From assembly GCA_037447655.1 (NCBI GenBank), contig JBBHKE010001751.1, positions 64,001 through 128,000 of the forward strand: 64,000 nucleotides of DNA. The letters run 5' to 3'. The notes beneath the pieces were generated by a model that worked only from the letters and a program-made list of their open reading frames with translations, was not told where the DNA came from and searched no databases. The DNA is from Zygnema cylindricum. Lineage: Eukaryota; Streptophyta; Zygnematophyceae; Zygnematales; Zygnemataceae. A program made the translations under genes and the position numbers. This document shows, piece after piece, positions 58,262-64,000 of this stretch. The first letter of the stretch is position 1. Every line of letters starts with the position of its first letter.

Positions 58262-59366
58262 TCATGCAACACATGTTCTTTTTACAGCTTTGCCATCTAT
58301 CTCACAATTCAGATCTATGCTACCCTTAGCATTAGCTTCCACCGTGGCACCACAAGCATAAAAGATTTGACGAGTAGGGATAGGTGTCATATCCTTGAAA
58401 TACGATTTGTTCCAACACATATGGGAAGAACTTCCGGAGTCCATAATCCACCCGAGATCTTTCTCTCCCTCCATCATCTTTGCCATAGCAAAGAACTCGG
58501 TGTCATCAGTTTTAGGAAAACTAACAACCTCTGATTTCTCCTTCTCTATCTCCTTCACCGGCTCCTCTTCCTCCGCTGAAAAAACTGCGGTTTTGCTCGG
58601 AGGTTTCGGTGTAAATGGAGCTCCTCTCACCTTCCATCCTTTGCGATAACAACCTGTTTCACACGCTTTTATATACAAAGGACAAAACTTGTACAAATGA
58701 CGATTATTATAGCAATAGACACACCGTTCATATTGCTGAAAGGACTGATTTCCTTGAAATCTATTATCTCTCTGAAATTGAGCATTGTAAGCTACAGCTG
58801 GCTTTCCAGAATTAAATGCCAGCTGATTCGCTTCTTCTTCTAGCACATACTCTATAGCTGTAGCTAGATTCCACTGTGTCTTATCCAATTTTTTCAGTTC
58901 ATCATAGGCACCTTTATACTCACTAGGAAGCCCCCTCACTAAAATCATTGCTTGGTGATACTCAGGAAATGAACCACCTGAACATGCATTTTCAGCAACT
59001 AGAAGTCTGAATTTATTGCAATATTCTGCCATGCTTCCGCCTGTATACTTATATTCCCAGATCTGACCAGCAGTTATAATCTCATGTTGTGCATTAGCCC
59101 TAGAATATGTCTTTTTCAAAGCATCCCAAATCTCTGATGCTTTAGAAGCCTGAATGTATGTCATATGCAGCTCCTTAGATATCATTAATTTTATCAAATG
59201 AAGAGCCTGCTCATTCTTTTGATCATATGTTACATCAGTTTCTACCATAGATCCATTAACAACATCAAAAAGCTTTACTTGTACAAAATACGACCTTACA
59301 AGATCTGCTCAATACAGATATTCTCTCCCATCAAAAATCGGAATTCGTGAAGGCGGGCCGGTGACC
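58262..59366 (-). pseudogene. element D gag and protease
   Basis: The open frame from the ATG at 59248 covers gag (MISKELHMTYIQASKASEIW, the CCHC knuckle CVYCYNNRHLYKFC) and the protease start (GWIMDSGSSSHMCWNKSYF, active-site DSG). Upstream in the same frame, from the LTR edge, the sequence reads VTGPPSRIPIFDGREYLY, then one TGA, then ADLVRSYF. So gag begins at or inside the LTR and is broken by one stop. It ends in a frame shift at 58262. Confidence 0.9.
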
Positions 59367-60206
59367 TGTTGTTCTGAGACAACAGCCGGAACCGAATACG
59401 ATGAGGATGCCGGTGTAGTCATCTCGGAACCAAACCAAGCAAGAAACTTTCACAAAAACCGGTATGAAAAACAGCAACTTCAACAGTTGATAAAACCCAA
59501 ACCAGAGACAAAATAGCTCTGAAAATCTACCACAGTGTAGATAATATTAAGATGAACATACACACAAAATTACATGTAATTCTGCTAACAGATCTGTGAG
59601 ATATCCACAGATGAAAATGCCAAAAACAGGCTGTACAGTTTTTGACTACAAAATGTTCATACCTTCAAAGTTATCTAAGTCCTACTAATATACACTGAAG
59701 CCTATGCTGCTGAACGTACGGAGGCATACCAGCCGTACAATAAATACCTGCGGCTCGAACCGAACAAGGTACGTCATACAAAAAGATTCCTTTACTAATC
59801 AACTAACCACACAAAGACAAAAATCTACTTAACTAGATATTTACAAAGGAGTAGGATTCTATATGCCACGTCATTTGTCGTGTATGTGGCTCACACGGAC
59901 CAGTATTTGTCGGCGGTCTCCCTCAGCCGCGTACATATCACATTCGGCACCGTAGACAAATCTCCATGTGCCATTTTGTCCTCAAGTGTATATATGCACA
60001 AACAATCGGATATTCTGGAGTGTCCTCTTTCTTGTAGTGACTTGTGTCTCGGGAGTGTATACAAACGTGTACTCCCTATCGATCTAGTGGAACATCAATT
60101 CTGGTGTGTAATGAAACGAACTTACAACCAAACATATGCTAATTCGTGAAACTCTCTCTCCCTCACACTCGAGGCATAGAGAGGACTAAAGCTTTCCAAA
60201 ACAACA
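59367..60206 (-). repeat. 5' LTR of element D
   Basis: Nearly identical to 54417-55256. On the minus strand its end, AGAACAACA, is followed at once by GGTCACCGGCCCGCC, which encodes gag; no separate leader exists. Confidence 0.95.
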
Positions 60207-60312
60207 TGAGGGTGATAGTTATTTTTGCTGAAACACAAAGGGCTCAGGGTTATCTTAGAGGCTTCATGTGAGTTGCCTACTCTGAGGACCTATGGAGGTC
60301 TTAGAGTTGCAT

Positions 60313-60850
60313 TAACATCCCTTTGTTACTCTTTTCAGCAGTGAAATATACTTTCTCTTCAAAGCTAGTAGTAAAGGTTCCCTAATTAGTACCTTTATCA
60401 TCTAACACAAACATTGAGATGAGATTTTTGTTTCTGTCGAATAAACAACACTTCAGAGAATGTCACTTTAAACATCTTCCCCTCCACTAAGACTTTCATA
60501 TCTACCGATCCTACCAAAGTAGTAATGACTGCCCTCTTATCCCCATACTCTATCTCTATGGTGGGAATCTTTCTCATTTTAATGAACACGTGTTTTTCCT
60601 TATACATGTGCAGGGAGGCACCCGAATCCACAATCCAACCTCCTTCACCTTTTAATCTTGCGAAAGCACATTTTTGCTTTCAAGGAATTTTGACCTCGAT
60701 CTTCGCCACCAACTCCTCATCCAACAAGAGTTCATCGTCCTCGTCCTCGAATTCCTACTCATGTACTTGCATCACAAGAGCCTTTTTCTTTCCTCTTAGA
60801 AGGCCACCGATCTGCCCGTTTTTTAACCAAAATTCGGTTAGCTAAGTGCA
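60313..60850 (-). pseudogene. copia protease and gag-tail fragment
   Basis: Minus-strand piece in opposite orientation to its neighbours: GWIVDSGASLHMYKEKHVF-type protease start (DSG present), IPTIEIEYGDKRAVITTLVG, and upstream the acidic gag tail. It has no LTR of its own. It is joined to an LTR end on the left and cut by the LTR of element G on the right, so it is a rearranged remnant. Confidence 0.75.
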
Positions 60851-61057
60851 CTCTGTTAAATCATTAGATTTAAGGGGTATTTTCTAGGTCTGAATATATT
60901 AATTTAAAGCGCAAGCAGCTTGCCACCACCTTCTCTCTCTAGCCCCCATACTTGTTGTAGTCATTGAAGCTGAGAGAGAGAAGAGTGATAGAGCCATGGC
61001 TGCCTTAGCTACATTGGGAGGACAGTAGAGTGACATAAGTCACTCTTAACAGAAAGT

Positions 61058-61128
61058 TAGAGTCCGCATGACTCAAACCTTTAGCCTGCAAAGCCAGGCG
61101 TAGATGTCAGCTCTTAACCGGTCTGTCG
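61058..61128 (-). other. tRNA-like module in 5' LTR of element G
   Basis: On the minus strand: GACCGGTTAAGAGCTGACAT as a D arm with A box, GCCTGGCTTTGCAGGC as a hairpin in the anticodon position, and AAAGGTTTGAGTCATG with a B-box-like core. It is one of the most tRNA-like of the LTR modules seen. It is antisense to the element. Confidence 0.5.
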
Positions 61129-61693
61129 TAAATTCATTAGAGTATATAGAGTTTTGAATTTTATTTAAACATTACTGAGGAACCTTAATCCGATTAACGG
61201 AATTAGAGATAGAAAACATAGAGACAAATTGGAATATAGTGCAAACAAAAGCCCGTACGAAACAAATGTACCGGAAATTTGTTTTGAACGGCTAATAATA
61301 GAAGTTAGTTTGCATTTGACGATATGCAACATCGTCGAGATCCCGGAATGGCCCCTTTGGCGGTTTTGGGTGTGACATGACCTGGCACCACTGGCACGGT
61401 AGAATTGGGAAGCGTGAATCCCGGGAAGCATGAGGACAAGTCCGAAGTACACATATGTGTACACCATGGCCTTGTCATACACATGCCGTACAGAAAGAAC
61501 ATCGGGATAGTACATTTCTATACTGTACAATCATCTAGTTGGTTCGTATATCATTAGATACAGGTTATGAGAGGGGTTTAGGATTTAGAGGATTCAGGAG
61601 GTAGCCACCTCTCTCCCAATTAGCTTCAATATATATTGACATCTTTGCCACTTGATAATTAACCGTCTGGTTGGGCGTTTTCAGTGACTTTTT

Positions 61694-62518
61694 TTGCAGT
61701 GGGAAGTACTAAGTCAGATTTATAAGAGTGAGACTATTCAAAGGCAGCAATTAGTAAAACATGAAATAAAGGCCTATGTTTATAAAGGCGGTAGCATGAT
61801 AGAGTTTTGCAATGATATTGCTGGGTTATATGTTGAGCTAGCTAGTGCGAGATATGTAGAATCTGAGGAGAGTAAGATTGATACACTACTTATGAAACTC
61901 CCAAATGAGTAAGAAAACATCATTTGTCGTATGCAGGCACTTGATGGTTCCTCATGGACTTGGAGCTTTACCATGGGGATAATTCTTGTGAGGGAAAGCA
62001 CTTTGGAGCTTCGTAGGGGAAGTGACAGGGTGAATGCATTTACAACTGGTGGTGAATGGCGGAAGCGTGACGAGAGGAACGGCGGTGATTGGCGGAAGCG
62101 TGATGAGAGGAACGGTGGTGACGAGCGGAAGCGTGATGAGAGGAAGAAAGAAAAAGGTAAACCTTATCGGAACTTTGGTGGAAAAAAAGGGAGAGGAAAA
62201 GAAAAGGGAGCTTTGAAAAAAGGGGTTTGCTTCTTTTGTAGGGAACCTGGTCATTATATGGAGGAATGCCCTTGTTTGGAAAAACTTAGAAGTTGGAATG
62301 TGGATGAGGAGGACGAAGAGGAAGAGGAGAAAGAGGATGAAGAAAAATTGGAGCTTCTTCACATCGGTAGAATGGGGAAGAGAGAAAAGTACACAGAAAT
62401 TGCACGAAGGCAACATTGTGCTTTTGGAGGTATAAGGGAAGTAAAGAGAGAGGAGGTACTTGAGGATGTCAAGGAGTGTAGAGTGTATGACTTAGAGATG
62501 AAAAAGTCAGATCTATGA
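61694..62518 (+). pseudogene. element G gag with basic repeats and zinc knuckle
   Basis: 5'-truncated gag: YKSETIQRQQLVKHEIKAYV and GGSMIEFCNDIAGLYVELAS (to 61912, then a TAA), and a second frame (61931-62518). This has three tandem copies of an 11-residue basic unit, WRKRDERNGGD, then CFFCREPGHYMEEC (CX2CX4HX4C) and a strongly acidic Glu/Asp stretch. RNA packaging is the expected role. The DNA of the basic repeat is a 33-bp tandem array (about 62055-62150). Confidence 0.8.
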
Positions 62519-62632
62519 TCCATAAGTGAAAACGGGAAAGATAAAATTAATGAGGATAATTTTATAGATAATAGGGAAACAAAAATCTGGTCGGAAAGGG
62601 AGACTTCAACGGATTCCGAGGAAAGGGGAGAA

Positions 62633-63100
62633 GTGAAACTCGAAGAGGTTTTAAAGGATAGGGGAGAAGAGAAATATTTGATTAAAGGTTTAGGGGAGAA
62701 GAAATATTTATTGGGAATTAAATTAGAAAGTGATAGTGGAAAAAATTCCATGGGAGAGAGTGAGAGAAGTTCAGAAAATGGGGTAATTATCATGGATAAA
62801 AATATGAGTACGAAAGATGTAGATCTTATGAGGAACTTAGTGGGGACTAGTGTTTTTTGGGAATATTTGGGGGTGGATGGATTTAACATCACTACTTGGT
62901 GTGATGTCACTTGTGAAGATGTGCCTGTAAAAGGGTTATCATCCGAATATATGTTGCACATTGGAGATGGGGCTAGCTGTTTGGATTGCAAGAGAGAAAT
63001 CGGGTTGTGTGTGGATGAAAAAGTGATGAGGTGGATAAAATCTTTGCTCGGGGTTATGAAAATTGGGATGCTTAATAAAATATGTGATCAGCAAGATTGA
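62633..63100 (+). pseudogene. element G RT/RNase H remnant
   Basis: An open frame joining reduced pieces in pol order: KKYLLGIKLESDSGKN, NGVIIMDKNMSTKDVDLM, GFNITTWCDVTCEDVPVKGL and SSEYMLHIGDGASC, then VMRWIKSLLGVMKIGM and CDQQD. It lacks the RT YVDD box and most RNase H residues, so no enzyme is made. Being open for 155 codons, it could still be translated. Confidence 0.7.
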
Positions 63101-63271
63101 ATGTTTATTTCAGCTCATCTAATGGACCTTTTAAAATGTGAGGGCATTGTCATAAAGTTTAATAAAAGGAAAAGGAAAAATGAAAAGAAAAAAAAAAAAT
63201 TGGGAGGGGGTATTTTGGTTTTTTTTTGTGTGTGGGAGTTGAAAGGAAAATAGACTAGAAAATAAGGGGAG

Positions 63272-64000
63272 TGTTGATATTTGTGTATTTTCTAGGTCTG
63301 TAAATAGGATAGAAAAAGGCAGAGGCAGTCTCCCTCTAACTCCCCTCTCCAAGGCCCCACACTTGTTGTAGTCACTAAAGGTTGGATAGGGAGCTAGAGC
63401 CATGGCTGCCTAAGCTCTCTAGAGAAGACAGGGGGTAAATTAGGTAGACTTACCAAAAGATAGTTGACGGACTCGAGAATTGATCCTCGTCCCTGCCGTC
63501 CGTCAATTTTCATTAGCCGTTGGCTCTAGCCGTTAAGTCTAGGAAACATATTACGATATATTGGGTTTAATAAATATATAAATTGTTACATGTATATTAA
63601 TTCGTTTAGCGGCGAATAGATACTTAGTGCATAGATACAGTTTGATTTAGTACGAAGTACGGTATGGGGACAGAACGGATACCGCGCATGTGTTTCGATA
63701 GCTAAACAAATACCGCACGTCGAATTTCAGCAGCTAGGATTATAGTCGGTTTTGATCGGACGGCCGCGATAGGCGCCGCGATCACGGAGAAGGTACTTTT
63801 GGCGTTTTACGGTCTTTGCCACGTCAGATGACACGTGGCGTGATAACATTGGATTATGGGAATTTGGAGATTACAGGAACTAATCCTGATTTGACACGTG
63901 TGGACATTATGGCCATGTCGTACAATGGCCGTACAAAAAGTACATCGGCACCTGTACTTTTCTGTACGACACGGTAATTTCATTGGTGCCGTACTTCAGT
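63272..64000 (+). repeat. 3' LTR of element G (incomplete)
   Basis: Begins TGTTGATATTTGTG. It holds the antisense tRNA-like module (63473-63545), the TTTC hairpin near 63685, GACACGTGGC at 63829-63838 and the GTAC hairpin near 63928. The end lies beyond the window. Confidence 0.85.

Larger units (their letters stand above)
54417..60206 (-). mobile_element. Ty1/copia element D, youngest copy, TSD TGAGG
   Basis: LTRs of 840 bp at 54417-55256 (3') and 59367-60206 (5') differ at only about six positions. TGAGG flanks both sides (54412-54416 and 60207-60211). The LTR sequence is a different lineage from A/B/F. The order on the minus strand is gag, protease, integrase, RT, RNase H. The polypurine tract CTTTAGGGGAG adjoins the 3' LTR. 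The coding part is nearly continuous but carries a few stops and frame shifts, so the copy is dead. Confidence 0.95.
53629..60312 (+). repeat. copia LTR interrupted by element D
   Basis: Starts TGTTGAAAAGAGGTAATTAA, like the solo LTR at 44949-45838. It runs to 54416, is interrupted by element D, and resumes at 60212 (GTGATAGTTATTTTTGCTGA), ending ATGGAGGTCTTAGAGTTGCA at 60312. It has no matching internal region: what follows is a minus-strand fragment. Confidence 0.8.
60854..64000 (+). mobile_element. non-autonomous copia element G, runs off the window
   Basis: The 5' LTR starts at 60854 (TGTTAAATCATTAG) and is truncated at about 61695, where it joins gag without primer site or gag start. 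The internal region keeps gag (61694-62518) and a remnant of the RNase H end (62633-63100). The polypurine tract AATAAGGGGAG (63261-63271) precedes a 3' LTR that starts TGTTGATATTTGTG at 63272 and is cut off by the window end. Confidence 0.8.

Overview
This window is nuclear DNA of a photosynthetic eukaryote. It is A+T-rich, carries spliced genes with GT-AG introns, and is more than half repeats. Two genes encode plastid-type proteins: a Tic22-like import factor and a plastid alpha/beta-hydrolase whose N-terminus looks like a primary-plastid transit peptide. The retrotransposon primer sites match the anticodon arm of a plant-type initiator tRNA-Met. An alga or other member of the Archaeplastida fits best; the species cannot be fixed from the sequence alone. 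A run of 10 N at 33184-33193 marks an assembly join.

Layout. 0.4-7.6 kb: a minus-strand gene that I model as 11 exons encoding a Tic22-like protein. 7.6-9.2 kb: the divergent spacer to the next gene, with two abutting MITEs. 9.2-12.8 kb: a plus-strand, six-exon alpha/beta-hydrolase with a complete catalytic triad. 15.3-16.4 kb: a single-exon ankyrin-repeat protein on the minus strand. These three are the only host genes I can support.

16.4-25.7 kb and 35.9-40.7 kb are gene-poor and built from small DNA elements: a Tc1/mariner-like MITE family (TA target, termini CACCGCG/CAATCG...), including one copy inserted into another; a hAT-like MITE with an 8-bp duplication at 13.5 kb; a third inverted-repeat family (termini TTAGGGTACTTT); and a ~49-bp minisatellite at 19.5-20.0 kb.

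25.7-32.2 kb, 32.4-35.9 kb and 40.7-64.0 kb are Ty1/copia retrotransposons in a nested cluster. I label them A (minus, LTRs both present, TSD AAAAT), E (minus, truncated at the gap), F and G (plus; gag kept, most of pol lost), B and C (plus, sharing one LTR), a solo LTR inside the 5' LTR of B (TSD AAGTA), and D (minus, youngest, TSD TGAGG, inserted in another LTR). All coding regions are broken.

The most interesting signal is in the LTRs of the A/B/F group. The gag start codon lies inside the LTR. The first bases after the LTR, which encode gag residues V-M-G-P-P, are also a half-tRNA primer-binding site complementary to the initiator tRNA-Met anticodon arm. The same LTRs carry an antisense tRNA-like module, two conserved hairpins and a G-box-like ACACGTGGC motif. 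These features persist between otherwise diverged subfamilies.
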